Below are positions 1 through 11,680 of a stretch of 64,000 bases of DNA, piece after piece. The stretch is from Austropuccinia psidii (Eukaryota; Basidiomycota; Pucciniomycetes; Pucciniales; Sphaerophragmiaceae). The stretch covers positions 42,391,997 through 42,455,996 of the forward strand of contig JALGQZ010000002.1 of NCBI GenBank assembly GCA_023105745.1, written 5' to 3'. Position numbers and translations under genes: made by a program. The notes below the pieces were generated by a model. That model had not been told where the DNA came from. It worked only from the letters and a program-made list of their open reading frames with translations, and ran no database searches. Each line of letters opens with the position of its first letter. Positions within the stretch are counted from its first letter, which is position 1.

Positions 1-1018
1 GATTCTTATTCAAGTGATTCACAGGAAACAAGGGATACCACCCTTTCTCTACCAGTGCAGGTGTTTTTCCTGTGGTAGAGTGCTGACTTGTATTATAAGC
101 CAGTTGGACAGCTGGTAGAAGGGTAACCCAGTCATGGGTATATCCGTCATGGCTCTGATATTCCATGCCATAGGCACAGAACCTCCTAAGGATGTCCTCC
201 ATTGTTTGGATCATCCTCTCTGCTAGGCCATCTGTTTGTGGATGGTAAGCTGTGGAAAAAGCAAGCTTGGTGCCAAGCATGTCATACAAGTTGGTCCAAA
301 ATTCAGATGTGAATTTTGGGTTCCTATCACTAATGATGATCTTAGGGACTCCACAGGTAGATATGATGTTGTTCCAAAATAACAGAGCAGGATCCATGGC
401 TGTGTCCTCCTTGTGGAATGGTAGACACCTCATGCTCTTGCTGAACCTATCAACTATGATTAAGCAGTCATTGTAGTTTTATTTGCCTCCTGGGACAAGT
501 ACTGTAACCCAGTCCATGTTGATGGTTTCCCATGGGTTTTTGGGTTCTTCTATATGTTGAAGTAACCCATACTTCTGCCCATGTTTCCTATTTGCCTTTT
601 GGCATCTATAACAAGTGTTGATGTATTCACTCAACTCTTGTTCCCACTTGGGCCACCAAGATGTGCTTGCTACCATCTCCTTGGTCCTGTCTTCACTCAT
701 GTGTCCCATATAGGGGTAGTCATGGCATTCCTGCAGGATCAGGGAGATGTGGTCTCTGTCTACCAGTGTGAGTGCATTTGTGTGTTTTTCTCTGTGGTAG
801 AGCAGGCCATCTATAAGGAAGAACTTGTTATCCTTATAGGCCCTCAACCAGGGTTCTTCCAGCTGGGATTCCAGTTCTGGACTCCTGTACTTTTGTTGAA
901 GGAGTTGTAGTAATATGCCACACTGTTTTCGTTTGGCATAAGACTTCAGTACTGCACTGAAGAATTCATTGTGTAGTTCTGAGGAACTGATTCCCAGTAT
1001 GGGAGTTTCTGTTTCTTC
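1..1018 (-). pseudogene. Integrase domain of element A-L (broken)
   Basis: The translation shows the HHCC zinc-binding N-terminal domain (the GHMSEDRT segment, then a CYRCQKAN pair) and the catalytic core. The first Asp is in NMDWVT, the second in IISDRNPK and the Glu in DGLAERMIQ, so the DDE triad is still legible. An in-frame TAA sits near 479-481, just after the VPGGK segment, and interrupts the core between the first and second Asp. The reading frame also shifts between about 850 and 1019, where the linker to RNase H should be. The family function is strand transfer of retroelement cDNA into the chromosome. The protein runs off the left end of the window. It could not work as it stands. 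Confidence 0.88.
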
Positions 1019-1825
1019 TCAATCAGTGTTCCCACTGTCAAGGGTACCACTTCTTGGTGCCCATTCAGAGAGTCTGAAGTTTCTCCTCCTATCTATTTCC
1101 ATTAAATGGATGGGGATCTTGGCTGAAACTTCAGGGTCATAAGCTGGATTGCTGTTGACATTAACCAGTGGCCAGCTGCTAAGGCCATGTGCATTGGTAT
1201 GACTTTTACCTTCCTTGTGTATCATGGTCATGTTCCCTCTATACTCCTGTATGGCTATTTGCCATCTCAGCATGTGTCTATTTGTAGTCTTCATGTTCAG
1301 TAGTGACTTCAAGGCTGTGCAGTCTGTGTAGACTTCAAACACTGCACCCTCCAAATAATAATGAAGTTTCTCCAGAGCCCAGACTACACATAGACATTCA
1401 GTCTGGGTGGCCCCATACCTGGCTTCTGAATCTTTCAGTTGCCTTGATATGTAGCAAATTACTCCTTCTCTTGGTTCACCATCCACAATTTGTATTTTGT
1501 GAAGGGCTGCTTCTAGGCCTTGAGTACATGCTGCATCTATGTATAACTTGAATGGTAGTTCAAAGTCAGGCAAGATGAGTACAGGTGCATTTGTGAGTTC
1601 ATATTTGATCCTCTCATATGCATCCCTCCTTTCCTTGGTGATTTCAAAAACTACATCTTTTGAACACAACTTGTATAAACTACTAGTTATGTGGGAAAAA
1701 TTCTTGTTGTGGTTTCTATAGTAGCTAGCAAATCCAAGGAAAGATTGCATCTCTTTGATGCTCTTTGGTACTGGCTTTTGCAGTACTGCTTCTACGTTAT
1801 TCTGGTCAATTTCCAGACTAAGACC
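1019..1825 (-). pseudogene. RNase H domain of element A-L (broken)
   Basis: The frame opens with the RT-thumb/connection text MQSFLGFASYYRNH and continues into a Ty3-type RNase H. Catalytic acidic residues are visible in YIDAA, in ECLC and in YTDC. The fourth acidic site, normally NADGLSRWP in this family, reads NAHGLSSWP here, so the last Asp has become His. RNase H normally degrades the RNA strand of the RNA:DNA hybrid during reverse transcription. The downstream linker frame is lost before the integrase. The change of a catalytic Asp, plus the loss of continuity with RT and IN, marks this as a decayed copy. Confidence 0.87.
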
Positions 1826-2899
1826 TCAGACTTTATGTCCTAGAGCCAGCAGCTCTTGTTGGCCAAAATTACACTTTTTCAGTGAAATTTTCAGATTAAT
1901 GGGTGTACATTTGCTTAGCACTCTGTCTATGTAATGTACATGGTCTTCCCATGTCTCTGAGTATATAATGATATCATAAATATATACCACCATCCAGCCT
2001 TCCAATATTTCTTCTTGAAATATTGTGTCCATCATCCTTTGAAAGTGGGCTGGTGCATTTTTGATGCCAAATGGCATCCTGGTATACTGATATATGCCCA
2101 TATGAGCATATTATTCTGAGTAATTTCATGGAGTTTGGTTTAACACCATTTTTGTGGAAGCCTTTCATACAATCCATTTTGGTTATGTATTTGGCTTTTG
2201 CCAGTTTATCCAAGGCATGAGGTATCCTGGGTATAGGGTACCTGTCTGCTTTTGTGTAGTTATTCAGAGCTCTGAAGTCTCCACACAGTCTAGACTTTCC
2301 ATCATGCCAGGTGAATAGGACAGGGGTGGTGATTTCCACTATTTCATTATGTCCAATCTTCCTGATGACATCCATGTCCAAGAGGTCATTGATATGTTTC
2401 TCAATTTCTTTCCTGGTTGCCAGGCTTTCTGGATAAGGAAGTCTCCTAAGCATGGGTGGATAAGGTCTTTCCACATCCAGATATAGTTCTATATCATGGC
2501 CTTTGATCTTGCCTAATGGTTCTTCACCAATGACAAATGCTGGTCCGTTATTTCTCAGCATCTTCAGTAAACTTAGTTTTTGTTTACTGGTGAGGGTAGT
2601 GCTAAACTGTCCCTCTCTGAATTCATTCAGAAGTTCTTCTAGTGGATCATGAGAAGATATATGGTATATATCAAGTGAAAATTTCTTTTCCTTGTTGGTA
2701 CCAATGGTAAGGTGCCTATTTTTACTGTTATAAATATCTATGCCATGCACCCTCTGGTAGTCTGTTCCCAGTAAGAACCCTTGGATGTGGGAATCATTAA
2801 GCACTACAAACTCTGGGTTGAGTCTGATATTACCCTTCCTGTGGGGTATAATTATCTCTTTGATAATTGTACCAATGGAAGTCATCTTCCCTGAGGCAC
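1826..2899 (-). pseudogene. Reverse transcriptase of element A-L, YIDD changed to YIYD
   Basis: RT fingers and palm are clear: the RPYPPMLRR start, VIRKIGHNEIVEITTP, LCGDFRALNNYT, DRYPIPRI and KYITKMDCMKGFH. A frameshift near 2100 moves the continuation (MGIYQYTRMPFGIKNAP) to another frame. In that frame the catalytic box at about 1973-1990 reads VVYIYDIII rather than VVYIDDIII, so one of the two metal-binding aspartates is a tyrosine. In this family RT copies the retroelement RNA into DNA. The same region in element B, at about 51115, keeps YIDD, which makes the lesion obvious by comparison. Identity is certain; function is lost. Confidence 0.92.
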
Positions 2900-3803
2900 T
2901 TATAAAGTTCTTTGCCTTGGGGGGCAAGAGCTGTTTTTCCAATGTGTGAAGTTGTTTTCCAGATATTCTCTGGCCACTATGGAGCAGTGTGCTCCACTGT
3001 CAATGATCAGTGGATTCTTAGAATTGTCAATACAGAAAGTCATCTTTGTGTCTGTTCCATGTATATATGCCATCCCTTTGGTCGGTGTAACCAGGAATGT
3101 TTGTGCATCTTGTGTGTGTTTGCACAAGTTCTTATTGGCAGTATCCTGTGGCATACCTGCTTCCAACTGTATGTCCTGAATTTCTAGTGGGGTTTCCTCT
3201 TGGTATTCTACTAGAAATTCCTCCTTTGGGCCTTGGTCATCATCAGATAGGTCTCTGATGGCATCACCCATAGAGTCTGATTCAGAATCCTCTGTTGTGG
3301 ATTCCTCCTCTGGGACTTTCTCAATGGCATAGCCTTTTTTCTTTTCCTTTGGATAGTTGTTGGCATAGTGGTCTGTTGAACCACAATTGTTACAAGAGTT
3401 TCTCTTCTTTTCCACTTCTGCCACTCTTTCTTTGGGTTTGTCTTTAAACTCTACCCTGAAAGGTTGTTTCTCTTTGAAGCCACTGCTCTTATTTGGGGTT
3501 AATTTCCCTATATTAATCCTTTTCCTTATGTCTTGTAAGGTATTAGCAATTTCATCTAGAGTGCAATTTTGGTTGCCTCTGCATTTTACTGCATGCTCTA
3601 GATCTCCTGGAAGTTGTGTAAGAAGCTTGTGATTCCTCATTTGGATTTTCATCTGAGGATCAATGGCTTTAAGTATTTTAGACTGTCTAAGACACCACTC
3701 ATATGGATCTTTGTCCACAGAGTATTTGTCATTGTGAAATGACATTGTCTTTTGCCATATCCAAGTTCCATTGCTGTACTTTTGGATGATTTGACTCTTC
3801 CAC
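2900..3803 (-). pseudogene. gag C-terminus (zinc knuckle) and protease start of element A-L
   Basis: Contiguous frame holding the end of the capsid (KSQIIQKYSNGTWIWQKT and onward), a CCHC zinc knuckle near 3350-3400, an acidic Glu/Ser/Asp-rich spacer and the aspartic protease active site LIIDSGAHCS at about 2985-3010. The knuckle reads CNNCGSTDHYANNY, so the final Cys is Tyr and zinc binding should fail. The frame is broken just after the protease start and the rest continues in another frame (MEKQLLPPKAKNF). The amino half of gag lies on the far side of the LTR-C insertion, from 5784. The W-W-K codons flanking the insertion can be joined exactly, which proves a single original gene. Confidence 0.88.
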
Positions 3804-5783
3804 TGTGGGAACTCCTCTTGTGTGGGATTAAAATGAGGCAGTACCTGGAGGGGGAGGTCACAGGTAACTAGTTTCGAATTGCTAATAACTCCTGGAACCA
3901 AGGGTGGCAAGGGTGCATTGCCTGCCCCTCCTAAAAAACTGAACAAAATCTTCCTTGGAGCTCACAAACCAAAATTAAATTAGTTAGTGGCTTTACAACT
4001 GCAGAAGACAAAATTCAGCAGTCTCAGATCAGACCTATTCAATAAATAATATGAAAAATAATGTCAGTAATTTTGGTAAGTTGAGATTTTAAGGAAATAC
4101 TTGTCTGTTTAATTTTAATATTTTCTTTTGGTTAAATTGAGGTGAGTGGTTTCTTCTTGGTGATAAATCCTTGGTAAGATGGGTTATTTAAGGTTTTCTG
4201 GAAAATTTGTTTGGTGTTGATAAAGGTAATTTTGTTAAGGTAAAGTTATAATATAGTAAAATAATTTTTAAAGGTTTGTTAGTTTTTTTTAAGAGTGGTT
4301 AATAATAAGATAAAATATCACTTGTTAAGCTTAAGAGGTAAGATTCTTTGATATTTGATTTTAAATGGGTAAGTTAGTTTTAAATCTTGTTAAACGAAGT
4401 TAATTTTACTAGTTAAAATATTTTAATAGAGTTGTAACCCTAATCTTGGGTACTGGGTAATTTTTATTTTTATTTTAATAATAATAAGATTCCACTGAGC
4501 TTAGCTACTGGGTAATCTTCAACACTATACTTCCACTGAGCTTAGCTACTGGGAAAGTAAATTTACTATAGTTTTCTGGACTACCTCCCAGGTGAGGGAT
4601 GAATTATTCCTATGCTTGCAATGTGCAGGGGATATAATGTGCATGGGGGGGGAATTTGAAATTTGGGGGGAGATATCCCCTCTATTTATACCTTTTGGGA
4701 GCCCAGGGGCCCTCCATGGGAGCTGTCTTTTTACACTTTAATTTCTCTTGATTTCATCATGTGACTCCATTTTTGACGAGGGCCTTTCTTGCATGGGTCA
4801 GGGATTTAAGGTTTGGTAATAATTTTCTCTCTGCACAGCCTCCATTTATCACATGATGGTCTTTTGGTGAACTAATTATGATGTGATATTCTTGAATTTT
4901 CCTTGCATACATGAGGTGATTCAATTTTGGCTGGGTATTTTTGTTGTGCACAGCCTCTTTCCTGTCACATGATATTCTGTTGGTGGATGCAGTATCACAT
5001 GATGACCTTGTAATTCCTTTGCATATGTCCTATTTTAGGTTTGGTAGAAGTGGCTGTGTAATTTATGCAGGTGTCATGGTTGTTTTTCTTCTTTTTGAAC
5101 TTCAAAATGAAGTCAGGTGATAATTTCTTGCACTGGTGAATTTACTGTTTTTATGAGATGATGTGATTTTTTATTTTGACACATCCTGTGCATAGTCATG
5201 TGGTTGAGATTTAATTGAAGATGTGTACTGCATGCAGCTTGTTGTAACTAGCTTTGGTTTGCATGAGGGGATGAGTGGTGTAAATAAATTTGATTCTGTT
5301 TGAAGGTTTCAAGTGGGGTTACCTTGGATATAAGATGAGGTACTCCTGTGGCTGTTTGTAAATGAATTTCAGGAATGCCACGGGGTTTAGCTTTGCATCA
5401 TGTGACGTTTCTATGTTGAGTGATAGGTTGCTGTGTAATTCATGCAGGTGTCCTTTTCTTGCTGCATGAGTCCTGTGGCTATAAGGGGGTGTAAAGCTGG
5501 GTGGGGTGTGTCATTTGAAGGGTGGTACCTTATTTGTTGTAACTAGTTTACTATATGTAACTTGATTTTTACATATGCATAATGAAATTCAATAATTTAT
5601 CTAAACACATACACTGCCATTTGGTGCCTGCGCCATGGTTTTATGAGTTAAATCTGGCTTCTTGCTGTACAATTGACCTTTTGGTGTAAAATTTGAGTGT
5701 AACTCTGCCTGCAGGCTGTATTTACTGCTGTTTTGGGGTACTATGAGCTTGAGCCTGGTGAAAAAATGGTATGGAATACCACA
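3804..5783 (-). mobile_element. Solo LTR-like insertion (LTR-C, copy 1) inside gag
   Basis: A 1980-bp block that interrupts the gag codons for W-W-K. It starts TGTGGGAACTCC and ends GGAATACCACA, so it has TG...CA ends with TGTGG/CCACA inverted tips. It is flanked by a 4-bp duplication CCAC (3800-3803 and 5784-5787). Removing the element and one CCAC restores the gag reading frame. A second copy of the same family, in the opposite orientation, lies at 14984-17353. No coding capacity is convincing. It contains a TATA box (4681-4690) and G-rich text typical of an LTR. Orientation is taken from the TATA box. It could also be a terminal-repeat retrotransposon in miniature, but no internal domain is visible. 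Confidence 0.8.
4681..4690 (-). promoter_or_regulatory. TATA box of LTR-C copy 1
   Basis: On the minus strand TATAAATAGA follows a G/C-rich stretch (GGGCCC-type, then CCCAAAAGG) that is conserved with LTR-C copy 2, where TATAAATAAA sits at 16411-16420. Conservation between two independent insertions supports a U3 promoter. Confidence 0.6.
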
Positions 5784-7254
5784 CCACCATGGCCAGTTCC
5801 TTCTGCCATGGATTTCTTTCATTTCTGTGTACTTTCATTTCTGTGTACCATATACTAGCATGACCTTTGAATGCAGTATTTAATCTAGCAGTAATCCAGT
5901 AGTCTGGTATGCTTGGTACATCAATGGAGAGTCCATCAATATAATCTACGAGTTCCATATTATCATATTCTCCTGTTCCAGAGAATTTGGGCCAGCTTGA
6001 GGCCTCAAGAAGCTGTTTCAAGGCTTCCTTCTCTGAATAGGACATGCCATCTCCATCTTGGTATTGTGATGGAGATCTTGCCTTATTCATCAACATGCCA
6101 TCTGGTTTGATGTCATCTGGTTGATATGGATTTTCCATAACTTGGCCTGGTGGTTGGGGCTTCAAGTTATGGTAGACATTAAACAATTTGTTTTTTTCTT
6201 GGTCCAGGCAATCCCTGTCCCTTTTGCTGTGGTGTTGTTCTTCAAAGACTAGATTCAGTCTTTTGTTAGTTTATTCAGAGGCTTTGCTCAATTGAGCATG
6301 TCCTTCTTGAAGATTTTTAACTATTTTTTCCATGGAGGCTTGTAATTTTTTCATCCTCTCATGGCTGGCTTCAAGTTCTGCAAACTGCTTTGCAGATTGC
6401 TCAGCATATTGGGACATTTGTAACAACAGTGTATCACTGTTGATGTTACTCTCAGATGTGACAATGTTATGTTCAGTCTGAGTGGGGGTAATGTTTCTAT
6501 TACTAGGACTACTGATTCTAGAGTGGTTTACAACTACTTCTGGTTCTTGTGCACTTCTTTGACCCAATCCTACAGCTTCTGAATCATATGGTCTGACTCT
6601 TTCCTCCTCTGGTTGAAGGAGGCTTTGTTCTTGCCCTTGTTCCCTTGTCTTCTCCTGGAAACCTCCTGGAATTGTGAAGAATGGTGACTTTTGGCCGCTG
6701 ATCTGCTGGTTTCTGAATGGTGTGAAGGCACTGGAGAGCTGATTTGGCCTACTCCTGGTGAGCCTGAAACAATCTGAGTAGGCCCTGTCTGGGTTAACTG
6801 TTCTTCTATAGCTTGGATAGTGGCTTTATTCTCCCTTATCCTCTGTGCCCTTGCCTCCAGGAGTCTGAACTGCCTGGTAGGATTCCAACCTTTGGTGATT
6901 ACCATAAGGTATTTGAAGTCTATCTCTTTTAGACAGATCTTCTGGCAACTTGCTCGAAGTTCTTCCCAGTGAGATTCCTGGTTGAACCTCTTGTTGTCCA
7001 TGTCCCATTGGAATAACTCCTTGAGGAGCTGGTGGATCTGAAGCACTTGATCCATGTCTTTCTGGTCCTCTGGTTTGAGGTCTCCATTGAATTGGAGTGT
7101 GAATGAAAGGGTTGATATTATCTCCCTCATTGTTTTGCCATCCACTACTGTGTCCAGGGTGTCCTCTTTCAGGTCTTCTGGTTCTGGACAAGTCTTCCCT
7201 GTCCTCTGGCTGGTTCCTTGGGAAGCCAAGATCTCTGAGGTGTACAGGTGACAT
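5784..7254 (-). pseudogene. gag N-terminal part of element A-L
   Basis: The start at 7254 (ATG, MSPVHLRDLGF) is preferred because the same start is preserved in the A-R copy at 12030. The first part is Pro/Arg/Gln-rich. A long helical, probably coiled-coil stretch follows (SQYAEQSAKQFAELEASHE), then the capsid-like text SSWPKFSGTGEYD, DYWITARLNTAFKGHAS and EIHGRRNWPWW, where the LTR-C insertion begins. Several in-frame stops and frame changes break it (near 6828, 6570 and 6271). A short tandem duplication of the ATTTCTGTGTAC segment lies near 5820-5850. Gag would package the retroelement RNA. Neighbouring pieces at 2900-3803 complete the protein. Confidence 0.85.
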
Positions 7255-7255
7255 G

Positions 7256-7603
7256 TTAGTGTTTGCAAGAAGTCAAAAACTTTATTTTCTTAGGGTATTT
7301 ACCTTTGACTGTGCCTTGTACAAATTTGTTGTCTGCTGATTTGGGCAATTTACCTTTAGAGGTTACAACTGGGTTAATCATGGTAATTCTCCCTGTACAA
7401 GTTATTAAGGTTGGTTTACCTTGTATTGATGCAGAGCTTTGTGGTTTTCTACTTCTCTGGGTTGCTATTGGTGTCCACTTCTTTGCTTTAATCAGGCCTT
7501 CACTGTGCCTCTTTCCTTTTCCCTTGCTGCCCTCTGGTTCTGAGGGTGTCACTGGTGTGTTGGCCTGTGACTGGGTCTCTAATGGGATGTAATTTTCTTC
7601 CAC
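7256..7603 (-). pseudogene. Short basic reading frame upstream of gag in element A-L
   Basis: About 115 codons immediately before gag and in a different frame. The text is Ser/Pro/Lys-rich with GSKGKGKRHSEGLIKAKKW. The A-R copy keeps the same text at 11681-12029, ending at the same TSCKH stop just before the gag ATG. Element B has a similar basic KGKGKAPAPKP stretch before its coiled coil. Both family-A copies begin this frame after a TTTCAG-type splice acceptor (A-R 11680), so it may be a second exon of a spliced leader transcript. Function unknown; possibly the amino end of a frameshifted gag. Confidence 0.5.
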
Positions 7604-8203
7604 TGAATCAAGGTAGGAAAAAGAGGGCTTGTGTCAGTTAAGACTTCTCAAAATGCTGGTTTTGCACATCTAAGAATGTCCTCTGGGCTTGAATGTTACT
7701 GCAATATGCCCTATATAATGACAGTGTAATTGAATCAACAATTCCACTTCAGAATTACAGCTTTTGGTACCCTGTCACACTGTTTGTGTGCCAGGATCCC
7801 ACAGATTCACTTGTGGGCTTCAAGTTTAATCTGTACAAGTGGCTCTATATAAGTGTAATTGAGCTAACAATACGCTTAACCACGCCTCAACTGTTGGTTT
7901 TACAGTCAGAGGTGTCCTTATTCAATCAAGAATACAGGACTTATTTATGGCCTATGTGTTTTTATATGTAAAACACGCCAAAAATAAAGGTTGCTGTGGG
8001 TATTGACCACATGGGAAGTACTCTTATGATATGAGTAAAAACGTGGTATATATACCAAAAAAGGGAAAAATATATATAATATATATTTTTGCAGAAAATT
8101 TATGCCTAAAAAGAATAAAGCAATTGTCATAAATTGAGAAATAAGAGAAAAAACTCACTTATAAAGGTCAAAAAAATCTTAAAACACGGCAAGGCCCCCA
8201 AAA
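7604..8203 (-). other. 5' leader and primer-binding-site region of element A-L
   Basis: No reading frame. Right next to the LTR, minus strand, the sequence reads TTTTGGGGGCC then TTGCCGTG, matching the block that follows the LTR in A-R (11061) and in element B (47181). This is the expected position of the tRNA primer-binding site. I cannot name the tRNA from sequence alone. Confidence 0.65.
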
Positions 8204-9640
8204 TGTCAGGTTGAGTCTATGTCAAAGCAGTAATTAGGCTATTTACAACTAGAATTATGACTGTGTCACGTAGAAAAATGATTTAAAATAAGATTTTTTA
8301 ATTTAAGATGATGGTTTATAATATAATAAAAGGGTTCTACTATTGAAGAATAGTGGTGGTGAGTGCTATTGAGAACCCAGGGTGTGGTCTTACCAGTTGG
8401 ATTAATATAATAAGAGCTACAGGAATTAAAGTTATAATTATACCTGATTATTACCCAGGAGTAAAACTGTTTTTGACAGTTTACTACATAGGGTATTCAA
8501 GAGCAGGATGAGGAAACAATTCTGGCTGTGAAAAGCCTCCTTTTAATCCTGAAATGGGGTGGAAAGGGTGCTAGACCTTTCCATGTAAAGGAAGTGAAGA
8601 TTTTTTCACTCTCTGAGACAGGGTTGTGGTTTGCAAAGACCTGTATTAACCTGTATTGGGCTCAGATGTGGTTTTGAAACCACATCTGGGCAGTTTTCAC
8701 CAATACAGGGTGAAACATTTCATCTGGGGACCTCACAGCTTGATTCTGACATGTATGATGCGTAGAATGCTGTACAGAAACTGTTAAGGACCCCAGTATT
8801 GACTGACATATGAGGTATTGAAGTAAAAACAAGCTTCTTTGTCTATTTGCACCTCATATTCATGATTATGGACATTATCCCATGGTAAAGCTGTATTGGT
8901 CAGAATGTGGGTTTTTGACCTTAAAACACCTGTAACTTTTTCAGTTCTTGAGATATCAACCTCAAAGCTGAATCGGTGTGTAGCCCTGTATGTGTTCTAC
9001 ACAATGGTACTTTATTTGATATGTTTATCATTAAATATGGCAAAGTTATGCCATGTACAAAATGTTTGTATATATGCATGGTTTAGGCAAAAAGCTGTAT
9101 TGGGCTTGTTTGCCCCATAACTTCTGCTATAGTTGAGATATGAGGAAATGAATGTCACCATCATATATCCCTGATTTTTCTCTTTCCAAAAAGACCCCGC
9201 TTAAGGTATCTCACACTAATACTGCAAAAGCTAGATGAGAGGTGAATGTTTTGTTCACCCTTATTTGGCCTGAATTTGGCCATAACTCAAGTAATACTGG
9301 TGATAGCTCTGTTTGGCCAGTATCATTCGATAGCCATGACTTAGAGCTTCATTTTGAGTACCCATTTGATGGGGTTAGGCCTCTCCTTCTGGATTTTAGA
9401 TGAGAGGTGAAAATTAAGGTTTATGCTCAGCAACAACTTTGAGCAGGAATAACTTTGTTATTTCTTGTCCTATGGTGATGCGACTTATATATTCAGAAAT
9501 TGGTGAGTTTCCTCTTTCTTTTGATACCTTTTGAGCTAATTTGTCTCAGCTCCATGTTTTGGTGGTATCTTTGCTATACCATTGGTTTATGGTATTTTGG
9601 CTGTCATGCTTGTGCTCTGGTTTGGAGTCACAGGCTGACA
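8204..9640 (-). repeat. 5' LTR of element A-L
   Basis: About 1437 bp. Minus-strand text starts TGTCAGCCTGTGACTCC at 9640 and ends CCTGACA at 8204, giving TGTCA/TGACA inverted tips. It is followed by the PBS block. The mate at 9641-11060 aligns throughout in the opposite orientation. Confidence 0.8.
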
Positions 9641-11060
9641 ACCAGAGCATAAGCATGACAGCCAAATACCATAAATCAATGGTATAGCCAAGATACCACC
9701 AAAACATGGAGCTGAGCCAAATCATCTCAAAAGGGTATCAAAATAAAGAGGAAACTCACCCCTTTCCAAATATACAAGTCCCATTATCATAGGGCAAAGA
9801 ATAACAAAGTTATTCCTGCTCAAAGTTGTTGCTCAGCATAAACCTTAATTTTCACCTCCCATCTGAAATTCAGAGGAAGAGGCTTAACCCCATAAAATGG
9901 GTATTCAAAATGAAGCTCTAAGTCAGGGTTATCCAATGGTACTAGCAAAACTGAGCTAGCACTATAATGGCAGAAGCTATGAACAAAATAAGGTCAAATA
10001 AGGGTGATTAAAATATTCACCTCACATCTGACTTCTACAGTTTTACTGTGAGATACCTAAAGTGGGGTCTTTTTGGAAGGGGCACAATCAGGGCTATCTG
10101 ATGGTGCCATCCATTTCCCCATATTGCATCTAGAACAAATGATCTGGAGCAAACAAGCTCCATACAGTTTTTGGACAAATCACAAATGTGTATAAGAAAA
10201 TGTGCACATGGCATAAATTTGCCATATTTCATGATATCCATACCAAATGAGGTACCATTGTGTAGAACACATACAGGGATACACACAGAACCAATTTTGA
10301 AGTTGATATCTCAAAGTCTGACAAAGGTATGTCTGTTTAAAGGTCAAAAGCCCACAGTTTGGTCAATACAGCCTTATAGTGGGATAATATCCCATAAACA
10401 TGATTATGAGGTGTCAAACAGACAAAGAAGCATGTTTATACTTCAATAACTCATATTTCATTCAATAATGGGGTCCCATACAGGTTCTGTACAGCATTCT
10501 ACATGTAATACACGTCAGAATCGGGTTATGTGGTCCCCAGATGAAACCGTTCACCCTGTATTGGTGAAAACTGCCCAGATGTGGTTTCAAAACCACATCT
10601 GAGCCCAATACAGGCTATACAGGCTTTTTAAAAACCACAAGCCAGTACTTGGGAGTGAAAAATATTCACTTCCTCTAAGTGGAAAGGTCTAGAAGCCTTT
10701 TCACCCAATTTTAGGATAAAAAGGGACCTTTTCACAGCCAGCAAAGGTTTCCTTATCCTTCTTTTCAATTCCTATGTAGCACAAATGTCAAAAACAGTTA
10801 TACTCTTAGAAAAGAACCAGTTTATACCTTAAACTTAATTATTGTAGCTCTTATTATAGTAACCCAACTGGTAAGACTGCACCCAGGGCTTTCAACAGGG
10901 CTCACGCCCACTATTATACAATAGTAAAGCCCTTTTTATCATCATTAGAACCTTTTATTATCATAAATGAAACCCTTTTTAACCTATTTCCACCGTGTCA
11001 CAGTCATATTTAAAGCTTGTAGATACTATTATACACCTTTATCATAGACTCAGCTTGACA
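9641..11060 (+). repeat. 5' LTR of element A-R, missing its first 19 bp
   Basis: About 1420 bp, aligned with the A-L LTR. It starts ACCAGAGCATAAGC, the point corresponding to base 20 of the full LTR, and ends GCTTGACA at 11060, directly before TTTTGGGGGCCTGGC. Confidence 0.8.
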
Positions 11061-11680
11061 TTTTGGGGGCCTGGCTGTGTTCTTTGACTTTTGTGGACCT
11101 TACAAGTGAGTCTTTCACTTATTTTCTTATATTATGACATATTGTTTTATCTTTTTAGGCATAATTTCTTAGAAAATATAAAGAACATATCTTATATATA
11201 TATTTTTTTCTGGTATATGTTATACACCACCATCTTTTATCTTTTTTTAATTATATTCTTGCATGGTTGGTTATAGTTTAATCACCACAATAACCCTCAT
11301 TTTTGGCATTTTTTACATGTAAAAACACTTTAAGCCACTAATAAATTCCTTTTTTTGATTTAATAAGGACACCTCTTACGGTGAAACCAACAGTTGATGC
11401 ATCGTTGGGTGTATTGTTAATTAAATTGCCCTCTTGCATATCACATTTTTTCAAATTATACTTGCTAATTACAAGTTTACCTGTGAGATATTGGCATACA
11501 AACATTCTATGAGATATCTATAAGCTGTACTTCTGACATGGAATTGTTAATTCAATTACATTTTCATTATACAAGGGCATAATATAGAAATATATAAGCC
11601 CAGAGGCCATTCTTAGACGTGTAAACAGCATATTAAGAGGTCTGAACTGACATTAAGCCCTCTTTTCCTGTTTTATTTCA
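11061..11680 (+). other. Leader of A-R with PBS-like block
   Basis: TTTTGGGGGCCTGGCTGTG follows the LTR at once (PBS position). The rest is AT-rich and without coding text. It ends in TTTTATTTCAG at 11680, a good splice acceptor before the basic reading frame. Confidence 0.55.

Larger units (their letters stand above)
1..9640 (-). mobile_element. Ty3/gypsy LTR retrotransposon A-L, degraded, 3' end off the left edge
   Basis: Read on the minus strand from the LTR at 9640 leftward: LTR, a PBS-like block, leader, a small basic reading frame, gag with a zinc knuckle, protease (DSGA), reverse transcriptase, RNase H and integrase. The order PR-RT-RH-IN is that of Ty3/gypsy (Metaviridae-type) elements. 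The integrase C-terminus, any chromodomain and the 3' LTR lie beyond position 1. The gag is split by a separate insertion at 3804-5783. Stops, frameshifts and changed catalytic residues show that this copy is dead. The family is closely related to element B further right: similar RT text and a similar PBS. Confidence 0.93.

Noticed and set aside
8204..11060. The two LTRs as the pair of a single retrotransposon
   Set aside because: They are in opposite orientation, tip to tip, each leading outward into its own PBS, leader and gag.
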